Source: Pomphorhynchus laevis
Taxonomy: Eukaryota > Acanthocephala > Palaeacanthocephala > Echinorhynchida > Pomphorhynchidae
Length of the DNA stretch: 64,000 bases
Reading direction: 5' to 3'
Assembly (NCBI GenBank): GCA_012934845.2
Contig: WNNJ02000540.1
Span: 1-64,000, forward strand
Position 1 is the stretch's first letter, and every line of letters starts with the position of its first letter. The translations under genes and the position numbers were made by a program. The notes beneath the pieces were generated by a model. That model saw nothing but the letters and a program-made list of their open reading frames with translations. It searched no databases and was not told the origin of the DNA. This document shows positions 37,023 through 48,229 of this stretch, in pieces.

Positions 37023-38320
37023 TGATCCTGCTCCAAAATTCCAAATTAAAAAGTGGATCAACATCAGTTATTTTTAAGTTAAAATTAATAAGTGAGCTAA
37101 ACTTGAATAGTTGGATATTAAGTTATTAAGTTAAAGAAATTACAATTATGAACTTTAAAATAGTCAAGAATCTTCAATACCCATATATGCGTCCCTTATA
37201 GATGCAACAAGCGCTCTAACATTTGTATCACGGTTATGGAATCCCACTGTCTGCATTTGTACAAGTTCGGATGCATAAAGTTGTTCTTGAGTTTGGTTTG
37301 GTTGTTGATTAGTTTGGTTTGGTTAGTGAGCTAAACTTTTCAGAAATGTTTGACTTAATTCAATGTATACAATCTATATTTCAATCAAGAAAAAAGATGC
37401 AGGATATTTGGAAATCCTGTAAATTATATATTTTTATTCTGTACTATCCCCAGCTTAATAAAAATATTATTTTTATTAAATAATCAGAAAACCGAAGAGC
37501 TTTATATGAATTTTAAACTAGCGCGCAAAATGATATATTTACATTCAAACGTTGAAGTTGAAAATATATTAGATTAGCGAATATTTATAATTGAGAAAGT
37601 CACAATTGAGAAATGATTTTTAATTAAATGCTGTGCAATTAAATTTGAATGCTGATCAACCATAATTTACATTATTTTTATATCATAATTATCAAAATTA
37701 CAATAATTGCATATATTGCCAATTAAAACCTGTTAAAGTTCAACTAAATTCTTTATCAATGTTCAATTTAATATAGATGTTATAAGGGCTGCGGAGAACA
37801 TTTTTAGAATAATTATCAAATATATTAAATCTGCAAGCTTTGTTTAATCGAATTTTCATTACATTAATTTAAAATATCCGTAAAATATGTTGTCTTGCTA
37901 ATTGACTTTATTTTTATTTGCATGAACCAACAAAATATAACCAAGAAAAATTAAATTGTTATCTTTTGAGATAATGATATATTATCTTATAATATATCAT
38001 TCAGTAGCTGTTTAAATATCTCAAAAATTTATTTAATGAAAAGATAATTGCATACGTTTATTAATCTTATTAAGCTTAAAGTATTTTAATTTTTAAATTT
38101 ATGTATTAATACAAAATATGTAGCTTCAATTATGTAACTTGATTCTTTGTTGCTTATATATATTGTAAGTATAAATTAAAATCAATTTATAAGCTACTTC
38201 CGGTTGGGATCACGCTATGACCAAAATAAAAGATTGAAGAATAAAATATGGTAAAATTGAAGAATTAACCTTTGTTTTTTGTTGATAGAGACCAATAATC
38301 ATATTTCGTATATACAAATA
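37023..38320. other. AT-rich sequence, nothing recognised
   Basis: Small direct repeats of TTTGGTTTGGTT near 37300; otherwise nothing supported. Confidence 0.35.
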
Positions 38321-38925
38321 GTTGTTACACATGACCTGGGACATCAAATGGTGTACTCCTAAATAAATCATTGTTCTCCTCACAAGGAGTCAAACACTAG
38401 GCAGCATTATACATATCTTCATCAGACCAATAGATAGAACCGAATTATTCTCGCAATATTCAAAGTCGCTACGTATGCCCAGTCATCCTATGTGTAACGA
38501 CAAACTTCCACAACGGTAGACGCGTTTTGCTCTTACGGAGCTCCTCAGTATCGTGACTTTAATAATCATCAATATGCACCTTAACACACGCTTAAACAGT
38601 GTTTAAAGCTCGAAAATCATAACTACCCTTAATCCGAATCATCAGAGGAAATTTAGCATAAGCTCTGTGCAAGGCAGTGCGCATTGCAGTTTAACCATAC
38701 ATCATGCACTAAATTCCTTTTAATAAAAATGATGTTTAACAAGGACACTTTAAAGTGTGCAAATATACAAAATATAAATTGTTGTTACACCTTCCCTGGG
38801 ACACCAAATGGTGTACTCGTAAATAAATCATTATGTTTTCGTCACCAGGAGCCATAAACACCAGACATCATTCTATATATCCTTATCAGACCAATAAATA
38901 GAACCGAGATATTCTCGGAATAATA
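38321..38925 (-). mobile_element. Retrozyme-like tandem repeat (1.3 units of 460 nt), decayed hammerhead
   Basis: GTTGTTACAC followed by a TGGGACA(T/C)CAAATGGTGTACTC block starts at 38321 and recurs at 38781, 460 bases later, so one full unit is followed by about 145 bases of the next. The unit is homologous over its length to 47384-47823. On the minus strand at 38513-38554 the hammerhead is recognisable (CTGAGGA still fits CUGANGA), but the GAAA is changed to AAAA and one stem I pair is lost. Confidence 0.75.
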
Positions 38926-38929
38926 TATG

Positions 38930-39305
38930 GTGTTGCTTGTTTGACAGGACTTTGATTCACGACGTTCAGTCACCATGTCACTTCTAGACGACCAATGAGT
39001 ACCCGGCAACACTTATCAGTAAAATGAAGTACTCTCTGGTCGTTTCGATTGACTGTGTGACATTGTGAATAAAGGCGTTTCCGACACCGCTTTATTGTCT
39101 GAGGCTTACGCTCTTTACCAGATCGAATTGCTGCCTGGACCATCCTTAAACACTGGGCAGAGGTTTCGCTTTCTTTCGAGAAAGCGAAACGTGTTTTAAT
39201 TTATAAAAGGCATTTGTTGTATTTCTTTTTGGCAGCTTAAAGCAGTGTCTATATATAGATTATAATTGTTGAATAGGCGTGTAGGATCAGTACGAGATTC
39301 TACAT
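38930..39305 (+). mobile_element. LTR-like fossil (solo LTR candidate)
   Basis: GC-richer block with an internal AATAAA (near 39068) and an end at GATTCTACA followed by TTGGTGATCGTG, which resembles the LTR end and primer-binding-site start of insect gypsy- or BEL-type elements. It contains the palindrome TTTCGCTTTCTTTCGAGAAAGCGAAA near 39165. No internal coding region follows, so it is a broken remnant if the call is right. Confidence 0.4.
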
Positions 39306-40149
39306 TGGTGATCGTGTTATGAATGCTTAATTATCTATTGGATATTTGTTAGATCACACAAAGTGACGTAGCAATAGTATTAATATGTTATTATATTAAT
39401 AATTTAAATGAATTTAATTATTGAAAAATTAGATTCAAATGATTAATAAAAATCAATATGATCCTTATTTATTAAAATAAGTAAATAATCATTTAAGATC
39501 ATTCTCATTTAAGTAATGAAATATTTATAAATTGCATTTTTTAGCTTAGCCATATTTGCTCCTTTATTCGCTACGAATGGGACCTAGTAAAGGAGTGGTG
39601 AAGAGAATTTCAATATATACATTGTTCTATTGATTATATCATGTGTGAATAATACAGACTGTTGAGCTAATTAATTTACAAACGAAAATTTACACTAATT
39701 TACAAATGAAACTAATTAATTTATAATGTGTCTGTCTAATTAAGTATTTAATTGTGTAATAAACTACGAAACACGGTTTATCCTTTTAATAGACGTAATG
39801 AAATTTAATCGTTTTAGAATTGCTATAAATTACATATTACACAATTATAAGCATACATTACCGTGTGCAAATTATTAACTTTGTCATATTTTCATTCAAA
39901 TATTTATCGTTTTATTCATTTTTAACGATTTTGTCTTTGGAGATGTTATACAGTATCGAGCAAAATTTAAAAAGTTTGTTTTCTGATTTCGTATCTGATT
40001 CATCTCCAAAGTAAACCTTACCTTCGCCTCTTTTTAATCATTTTAATCATGGTCACCAGTCTAATACTATTAAATCATAAGAGTATTCAATATCAAAAGC
40101 TCATCTTCAAGTAAGAATAAATATTTTATCAAGTATTCACGGGGCAAGT
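39306..40149. other. AT-rich sequence, no gene seen
   Basis: Nothing supported before the Rap1GAP-like copy. Confidence 0.35.
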
Positions 40150-41273
40150 GTATTTTTATCTCTACTCAATATCGACCAGTCTGCAAAAAATTATGAAAAC
40201 GAATTCTGTAAAAACAAAACACTTAAATTATGCAATCGAGGACAAGTATAAGAATAAAATAATATTGTCAATTCTACAGGATAACTACGACATCAGTCAA
40301 TTTCGAACAATTGTTAGAACAAATGAAAAGATCTTACCTGGGAAAATTGACAAAGGTAATATTCAGCAACCAATGAGTTTAGAGCAAATATTACCTTTTA
40401 CATTACCTGACGTAAGCGTAGCCAGTTACAAGCTTCTACAAGGAGATCAGATTAAAAATGAAATTGCCATCTATGATAATCAAACTATTTGCAATTGCTT
40501 AAAATTTGGAATTCTATATCAGAAGGCATATCAGACAACATGAGAGGAAATGTATGAAAATGTTGACCACAGTGAAAATATGCAATGATTTTTCGATTTT
40601 ATTGCTGAACCAATAAGTCTGCAAAATCACAATGGATTTGGTGGTGGATTAGACAATAAATACGGATTAACTGGCAATAGTTCATATTATTCAAAATTTG
40701 AAGGGAACTAAATAATGTTTCATGTATAAACACTACTACCTCACTGCCCCTCAGATCCGCAGCAAATCGAACGAAAAAGGCATATTGGCAATGACATTGT
40801 AACAATTATATTTCAAGAGCCTGGTGCTCATTTTTGTCCATCTGTTACAAGCTATTAATTCTTACAAGTATATATGTACAACTACTGGATGCTGACTTTT
40901 ATAGTGTAACCGTAGCGGCCAAATCGAATATATCTCGATTTGGGTCATTTATTGAAGGTGTCGGTCAATATCATAAGGATGACATGTTTAGAAAATGTCT
41001 ATTTTCCAAACTTATCAATGCGCAGATAGCTGCTTGTAATTCTACTGGAAAACTCAGATTAATGCTAAGAAAACGTCGCAAAATGCTCTTTGAGCAGTTA
41101 TTTGAGGAACTGAAAAATTCTAAATCCATTACAAATCGAAATCATATTAGAAGCAAATCCGTAGATGTCCATAATTATAGTACGGATGACGACTACTGCT
41201 ATAGAAGCCCAGCATACTGCACACGATCTTCACGAGTTTGGACGAAAAAGTTAACTAAGCTTTACTCCGTCTG
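40150..41273 (+). pseudogene. Rap1 GTPase-activating protein (Rap1GAP-like), intronless broken copy
   Basis: Rap1GAP speeds GTP hydrolysis by Rap1 with a catalytic Asn. The copy is colinear with the N-terminal dimerisation part and the catalytic domain: [66 protein letters not shown] (the Asn of GND is kept); then LFSKLINAQIAACNS and LFEQLFEELKN. It is broken by about five in-frame stops between 40541 and 40860 and a frame change near 40870, after which a 130-codon stretch remains open. There are no introns over 1.1 kb, whereas animal Rap1GAP genes are usually intron-rich, so a retrocopy is likely. No poly(A) tract was found. A Rap1GAP assignment fits better than SIPA1-type because of the GFRGGLD-like motif. 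Confidence 0.75.
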
Positions 41274-43799
41274 AATATATACTGTGTGTACATATTAAAA
41301 ATTGGATTTCGCTTTTAAATTATCGTTATATTAATTAGATAGATGTAAACTTTTATCAAGTTGTTTTCATAAAACAATATAAAACTTTTAAATTTTAAAG
41401 ACGACTTAGAAATGTTAATCTTCATTTTACTTTTGCTATATCATTCATGTTGTGACACAATCTCAGTTTAAAGTATGCTTCAGGCATACTTCTTAACATG
41501 TTATTTTTGCATATAAGTGCTTTTGTTAGCAGCGTTACATATGCCTCATAGCTTAAGATAAAATACAACCAATTTATTTGCAATCAGATGCTAAGATCTC
41601 TTCTCTAATCACCAATACATTAAAATACATGTTTAATTATTATTATAAAATGTTAAGCTACACAATCAATAATTCTAATTGTAATTCTATTTAGTTCACA
41701 CATATACAGCTGTTTGTTTATTACAATTTATTTTTAAGTATATATTTTTATAGCAAACGTTGTTTTGTAGCTAATAGCTTACAATATACACTAAATAATA
41801 TTGCCTTAAAATATAAAGACACCGAATCAGAATATTTTTACCGTATTCAAGTTTGGACACTATTGCTCATATAAAATAATTCCACAAACTTGACAGATAA
41901 CGACGGATTCCCAGGAACAACACCAGCAGACAACATTAATAACACTTAAGTGTAAGAAAGCTTAACTACAATTTTTATCACTATCGTTTTATATTCACAT
42001 TACTTATTTTATGCTTTCATTAATCTTTTATGCAGATTACCATTCACTTCTTAATTAACATTCAATACACCCTATGAAAAATGAATAATAATTGTTGATC
42101 ATGTGAGCACATATAATAACGGCTGCTAGTGACTCGTGTCGCTAATGGTCATCGATGAGCATTTTTCGACACCACAATCTAGAGCGTTGCGTTTTGATAA
42201 GTATTATTTCAAAAATCTTTGTTTGAAAGTTATTGCACATATATAAAAATGTATGTGTGCTAATAGATAATTTCAGTAGGCTTTCCTTGAGAAGGCTTTA
42301 TTAACAATCTTTGAGCTTAGTCAAGAGTTTTGTACAAGCCTTTTCATTTAAAAGTTCTTATTAGCTTATAAAATAGGATGTTCACTTGCTCACTAAATAT
42401 GTTTTAAAATTGGCTTCCTAGTAAGATAATCATTGCTCACAAAATTTGAAAGTAGCGTCCCGATGTATAAAATTTAGTAGCGTCCTGCTGTATAAAGAAT
42501 AGGAACTATACCTGTGAGGATGATGTCGTGCCACAATCAAAAGAATTTCAGCTCACAGATGCATTCAAGTTAAATAAAATTTAATGTTTATGCGAACAAA
42601 GATAATATTCAATCACATCTTTAAATACTTAATTTTATTGCATATTTCAGTATGAAAAACTATTAGCTTGACATCATTGTTTGACATTTTTCGGTTAGCA
42701 TGTAATTTTAAATTAGATCTTTGGAAGCAAATACTACGAGGCAGTCAAATCATTATCGTAATGATTTGCTTAAAGTCTATGAAACGGAAATAGACATGAT
42801 TGGTTTGTTAATTATTGTTAAGATAATAAAGATTTGATTTTAGCGAGTAGATAAAATAAAGCCATTTTTATTAGCTTACATTTGTACTTTTCCATCCTTC
42901 AAAATATATTATTTGCTATGAGACATTTTCAATGATAACAAATTTTACTGAAACTTTTTATTACTTTATAGCTAAATAAATTTGATCAATTATGCAAACA
43001 TTTGTTTTATACAAATTTATTCAATTCTAAATTACAGTTTCCGTGCAGAAAAAAAAACATTTCTATAAGAATAATGTTTGGTATTGATTGTAAAATTATC
43101 CTCAGTGTGTTGTAAAACTTTGAATTTTAATTATAACTGCTTATATTTAGATGTTGGTGATGTCACACTGTTTTAAAAATTCCGATTTTAGAATAATAAG
43201 TTACTTTCCGTTTAATGTGCTGCAGATATCAAAACTAAACTAAGGATAATTGTACCGATTGGATCTAGCAGGCCTGAAATCTAATTCTTTAGGTCGTTTA
43301 TATGTAAGCAAAACTAATTTAATCTGCATAATGAAACTTAAATTAATATATCGCTTTATATTTGACACGATAATTTTCTATGGCTGCTCTACCATTTTGA
43401 TGCTAATATGTTTTGAGACATTTTCTTCCGGTACATATTAAGACGTATTCTTCCGGGAAAGACCTTATGCCTCTTATTGCAAATAAATTGTTTGGATATT
43501 TAATCTTAAGCATATTAGAACACTACTATAAGATGTATTTATAAATGTATGGTATTTATATAAATATATTTATATTTCGTAATAAATACATGTGCTCTTT
43601 CTCGTGTCTATAATGTATGCCAATGCTTAAGATTAGTTTTTTACCACTAAAGCAATCCTTGAATATACAAATTAGCAAGCGCTTTATTTGAGATCAGCAT
43701 ATAATATAAATTTATGATTTGAACGAATTATATCTTACTTTTATCGATGTTATCTGGTAAAGCTGATTTCTTAATTCTCTATATTATATTTTTACATGT
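41274..43799. other. AT-rich sequence, no gene seen
   Basis: A 2.5-kb stretch with only short frames; nothing could be tied to the flanking Rap1GAP copy or the Penelope-like piece. Confidence 0.35.
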
Positions 43800-45115
43800 G
43801 TAGATTCGAAAATTTATTCATTTCGTCTGTTCTAAAATTTCTTTTGTAGAATTAATACTGAAATAGTGTTTTATACCAGTATTAATTTCGATTACCTTGC
43901 AATATTTTTTGAAATGTGTTTTAGTTACTTTAAGTATTTTATTCATATAGACAGAAAGTGGTTTTAATGTACATTTAAACGCACTACATATGAACCTAGG
44001 TTTTATTGGATTTTAATGTAATTTATATTCCAATATAATATAGGTATAGTTTTATTATCTGATTCAACCTTTATATCATTTTTATCCTTTTTAGAACAGT
44101 GACTTGTAATAATTGTTTCAAAACTCAACTCACTACGTTCATATGTTGGATTTACATTTATATCATTAGAATTAACCTCTTTCATTAGTAAATCGTAAAA
44201 AAGCTTTTTGCATATGAAGACAAAGTTATTACTAGCTTTATCAATAGTTGTTATTATATAGTTATCCTTTAATTTAGTAAGTTATTTATACATATCTTTA
44301 TTAATTTTATCTTTTCTTTTATAATTGTTTGTTATTTTCATTTTATTTTTAATTTTATCAAATATATAATCTTTACAAATTTTTATCTTAGATATATTCG
44401 AGCATGCACTATTAATCAGCTTATTAAAGTAATCATTTAAGTTATTATATAACGAATTGTAAATTTTATTTTTGTCGTTGTTATTATTTAATCTATATTT
44501 ATACCCTTTTGATAGCAGCTTTCTTAATTCACAATTTTTAATTAATTCTAGATTATGGGTACATGTATGTTCATTTATTTTATCAAAACTAAGACTTACA
44601 ATTGCATTCTGTTTCCATTATGTTTCTAATATTATCGTTACATATTGATTTTAATTCTTTTTTATAATTACAAATTTTTCGTCCTAATGGTGGTAGGAGT
44701 TTATACCTTATTTTAGGAATATATTTACTTAAATCTGATCCTATTATTTCTTTACTTTCAGAATTATTTAAAAGTCCGGCTATATTTATGTTATCTATAT
44801 ATTTGGCCCCGCTGCTATGTTGGGTAGAGGAGTTAGGGGCCGAAACCTGATAGCATAGCAGTTCCTCCTGATGACCTCTAATTATTATTCTGATACAACG
44901 TCTGTTATTTATTACTCAATTCATAAAAATGACGTTTATTTTAAATTTCATTTTTTTAACTTGATTTAAATTATAGAAAATTTAAATTATTGAAAATCTA
45001 AAAACAATTATTAATTTTATTATTTCAATTATTAAATTTTGATTTAGCATTAATATGTTTTGTTTATTTTATAATTATATTAAATACGTAGACTCAGTTA
45101 GCTGATTTAATTTAT
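43800..45115 (-). mobile_element. Penelope-like element, 5' half, broken
   Basis: From the right: a terminal repeat (45115-44803, TCAGCTAACTGAGTCTACG to GCGGGGCCAAATA) that runs directly into an ORF with NINIAGLLNNSESKE, GSDLSKYIPKIRYKLLPP and LYWN, then a block matching KPRFICSAFKCTLK of the 60.2 kb copy. Penelope-like reverse transcriptases are related to telomerase and lack LTRs of the retroviral kind. The copy stops before the RT catalytic core and is broken in several places. Confidence 0.75.
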
Positions 45116-45905
45116 TAATGAAGTTTATGGTTAATGTATATTTTCTATTGTTATTATTAACATTTATTGTACAATTATAGTATTTTGTATTACAATAATG
45201 TTTATTATACAACTTTGCCTATCATAGTCGTTAATTAATTTTTGATTTATTGAACATAATATATCTTTTGAAAAACTTATATTTACATAAAGATCTTTTA
45301 GCTTATTATCTTTATTTTTCCTATTCCTTTTATCACCATGACTTCTTGGTTTGCGTTTAATCGGATTATTATAATATAGTTGTTTATTATTTACTATACT
45401 ACTTCTGCCAATTTTTTTGCCACGTCATTCAATCCTAATGGGTACATGGAATTAAGCGTTTTAATCCAAAAATCTTTTCTTCTATTAGTTTTTGATTTAA
45501 TATTGATATGTTTTCTTCGATAATATGTTCTAAAATAAATAATTTACAGTTTTTAATATCATGTCCTATTAATCTCATATGTTTATGAAATATAGTTTGA
45601 CTATTATGCTGTATATTATATATGTGTTGCCTAAACCTAGTTTTTAACATTTGATGTTTTTCCTATATATTGCAATCCACATGTACATTGTATAAGATAC
45701 ACTGCACCTGCGGTATTGCAGTTACAATTATTATTAATATTTAATGAAAAACATTTGTTTGTCGTATTACTTACAATACTATTATTATTTATAACATCAC
45801 AAACTATAAAAAAATTTCTGTTACATTTAAAAGATCTAAAATTAAAATCATTAGTACTTAAGTATTTTTCTAATATGGTTGAGTACATGTAACTTTTAAG
45901 TCATA
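45116..45905 (-). mobile_element. Penelope-like GIY-YIG endonuclease fragment, broken
   Basis: Minus strand: AVYLIQCTCGLQYIGKTSNV (the GIY-YIG-like core with the YLIQC and YIGKT halves), followed in another frame by RFRQHIYNIQHN, FHKHMRLIGHD, EEKIFGLKRLIP and GLND, which are standard blocks of the endonuclease joined to Penelope-like RTs. A basic stretch (NNPIKRKPRSHGDKRNRKNK) follows. It nicks DNA for target-primed insertion in intact elements. Here it sits between the outer ends of two oppositely oriented terminal repeats. Confidence 0.75.
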
Positions 45906-45984
45906 ATTTTTAACGTTGCTTTTTCGGTGTCGCCACCTAGTTTAGTTGTCTTAGACTAAACTTACATCGGGCCATCCAGCAGCA

Positions 45985-46115
45985 TCTGACAGGGGGCTGC
46001 CCTGCTTAAGGCGGTTGCAGGCTGGAACAATATCTATAAAGATCTACCACCTTCACTCCACGCGCTACGCGACCTAGCTATTGGCCATTATCTGGTCTCT
46101 TAAACGTGATCACGT
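45985..46115 (+). mobile_element. Small GC-rich patch resembling a LINE C-terminus
   Basis: Plus-strand reading AVAGWNNIYKDLPPSLHAL resembles the W-N-x-LP-x-x-x-R-x-x-x-S block near the end of many LINE ORF2 proteins. It is only about 40 codons, so weakly supported. Confidence 0.35.
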
Positions 46116-46321
46116 GAAGCAGTTTACATTCTAAAGTGTAAACACCTTAGTATGCAAACTTCTCCCTTTTTTAAGAATTAATAATTTATCAAACTTGTTT
46201 GAAAATAAGAAAAAATAATAGTAAAGTCGTAACCAATAATACATAGTTTCAGTATTTCTGACAGAGGTCATATTACCGGGAAAACAAAGTCCACAGGTCA
46301 ATAATAACATGTCAGTAGAAC

Positions 46322-47235
46322 AAATCAAATCAGCTAACTGAGTATACGTATTTAATATAATTATAAAATAAACAAAACATAATAATGCTAAATCAAAATT
46401 TAATAATTAAATAATAAAATTAATAATTGTTTTTAGATTTTCTATAATTTAAATCAAGTTAAAATAAAAAATTGAAATTTAAAATAAACGTCATTTTTAT
46501 GAATTGACTAATAAATAACAGATGTTTTATCAGAATAAGAATTAGAGGTCATCAGGAGGAACTGCTATGCTATCAGGTTTCGGCCCATAACTCCTCTACA
46601 CAACATAGCAGCGGGGCCAAATACATGCTAATGATGTATTTCATCTGATAAAACTATCTAGTATCTTATTCTAATACAAAGTATATTATTTATTATCCAT
46701 CCATAAAAATTTGACACTTAAGAGTTTAAATTTATTCTTTATATTATTGTGTTGATTTATATATTTTACTACATTACATTTAATTATCATTACATTTTAT
46801 TTTTATAGTAACCTAGTTTAAAATATGTATTTATTAAATTATTTAAATGATTTTGAAAACCAGCATCATTACATTTTATTGCAATTCTTTAAATTTTATT
46901 ATTTAATGCATTATATTTAATATTATGTGATACGCAAGAATGCTAATGCAAAACCTTTCTTGTAAACTTAAAAACGTCATCTCTTCGATATAAATTAATA
47001 TTAGTTTTAGTTAATGTTAATTAAATGTTCATATCTAGATATACACCTTCTTTATCATTAATATTAGTTTTGTTAAGAATAAGGCTTTCTGGATAAATTT
47101 GTTTACTAATTGAATAAAAATTATTAGAATTAAATACACATATATCATCAATGTATCGAAACATATATTTCATATATTTATATTGTTTAGTTAGATTAAG
47201 CTTACTTTGTTGTCCAAGTCAAGGAGTATTTTTGT
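46322..47235 (-). mobile_element. Penelope-like element, 3' half, broken
   Basis: Right to left: the RT active-site region (YMFRYIDDICVFNSNN, catalytic DD) near 47.2-47.1 kb, then a post-RT segment like that at 60.96-61.24 kb, about 100 bases shared with the 61.3 kb copy, and a terminal repeat in inverted orientation ending at AATCAGCTAACTGAGT (46322). 5' truncated at about 47235; several breaks. Confidence 0.75.
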
Positions 47236-47383
47236 TTAAAGATTATTAAATATATATAGAATAAAGACTAAAAATAAAGAACAAAAATAAATACGATACA
47301 TAATTCTTAGGATTTTATCTGGATTTGTCAGTCTGATAATTTTAAGATTTTAGTGCATTAATAATAATTTGAGTAATTAAATA

Positions 47384-47823
47384 CTGTTTGGGACATACAC
47401 CGGTGTACTCATAAATAAATCACTATGTTTTCCTCTTGAGGAGGCATAAACACCAGGCAGCATTCTATATATCCTCATCATACCAATAAATATAACCGAA
47501 TTATTCTCGCAATATTCAAAGTCGCTACGTTGTCCAGTCATCTTATGTGTGACGACAAACTTCAACAACGGTAGACGCGTTTCGCTCTAACGAAGCTCAT
47601 CAGTACCGTGACTTTAATAATCATCCATAGGCACCTTAACACACGCTTAAACAATGTCTTAAGCTCGAAAAACAGAATTACCTTTAATCTGAATCATCGA
47701 AGGGAATTTAGCATAAGCTCTGTGCATGGCAGCGCGTATTGAAGTTTAACCATGCATCAAGCACTAAATTCCTTTTAATGGAAATGCTGTTTAATAGGGA
47801 TACTATCAAGTGTCTCTGTAAAA
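47384..47823 (-). mobile_element. Retrozyme-like unit with intact hammerhead
   Basis: Single copy homologous to the tandem repeat at 38.3 kb (shared blocks: GGTGTACTC, CGAATTATTCTCGCAATATT, ACCTTAACACACGCTTAAAC, CACTAAATTCCTTTTAATG). No coding frame. The hammerhead lies about 190 bases from the left end. Confidence 0.75.
47568..47609 (-). ncRNA. Hammerhead ribozyme, stem I open, palindromic stem III
   Basis: Minus strand, all core elements adjacent: ACGGTA (stem I), CTGATGA, GCTT-CGTTA-GAGC (stem II with one G.U pair), GAAA, CGCGT with C at the cleavage position (GUC), then TACCGT completing a perfect 6-bp stem I. Stem III within one molecule would be only AC/GU with a two-base loop, but ACGCGU is self-complementary, so two units can form a joint 6-bp stem III, as in hammerheads known to cleave as dimers (newt satellite, avocado sunblotch viroid). 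Confidence 0.85.
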
Positions 47824-48229
47824 GGACATATATAAAGTATTATGTAATTTAAGCTTAGTGTTTTTATAAATTAAAATTTCTGGTTTGTAATTTATGTAAG
47901 CAGACAAAAAAAGGAATCAACATGATTATTCTAATTACTGCTAATATTCGCCATTATATTTTCACGTTGATTTTAGTCACAATAGCCATCCATCCAAATG
48001 TGCGAATATATTTCGATGCACATGTTAATAAATATAGTTTTAAGTATTAATTAAAATTAATAAATACATATTTTTAAGTATTGAATTTAGCTATCCTGAG
48101 TTGTCTTTTATTAGAAGCCATTTTGTTTAGATTAGGCTTTCTTAATAAGCATATTTATTCGTAAACTTTATACCAGTTCTTAATCATTTATAATTTGAAT
48201 AGATATACCTACAATGATGCAGTTTAAAT

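Noticed and set aside
44803-44900. CTGATGA and GAAA in the Penelope-like terminal repeat as a hammerhead
   Set aside because: GAAA precedes CTGATGA, only three bases remain for stem I, stem II does not close, and other copies read CTGATTA. The order cannot form the fold.
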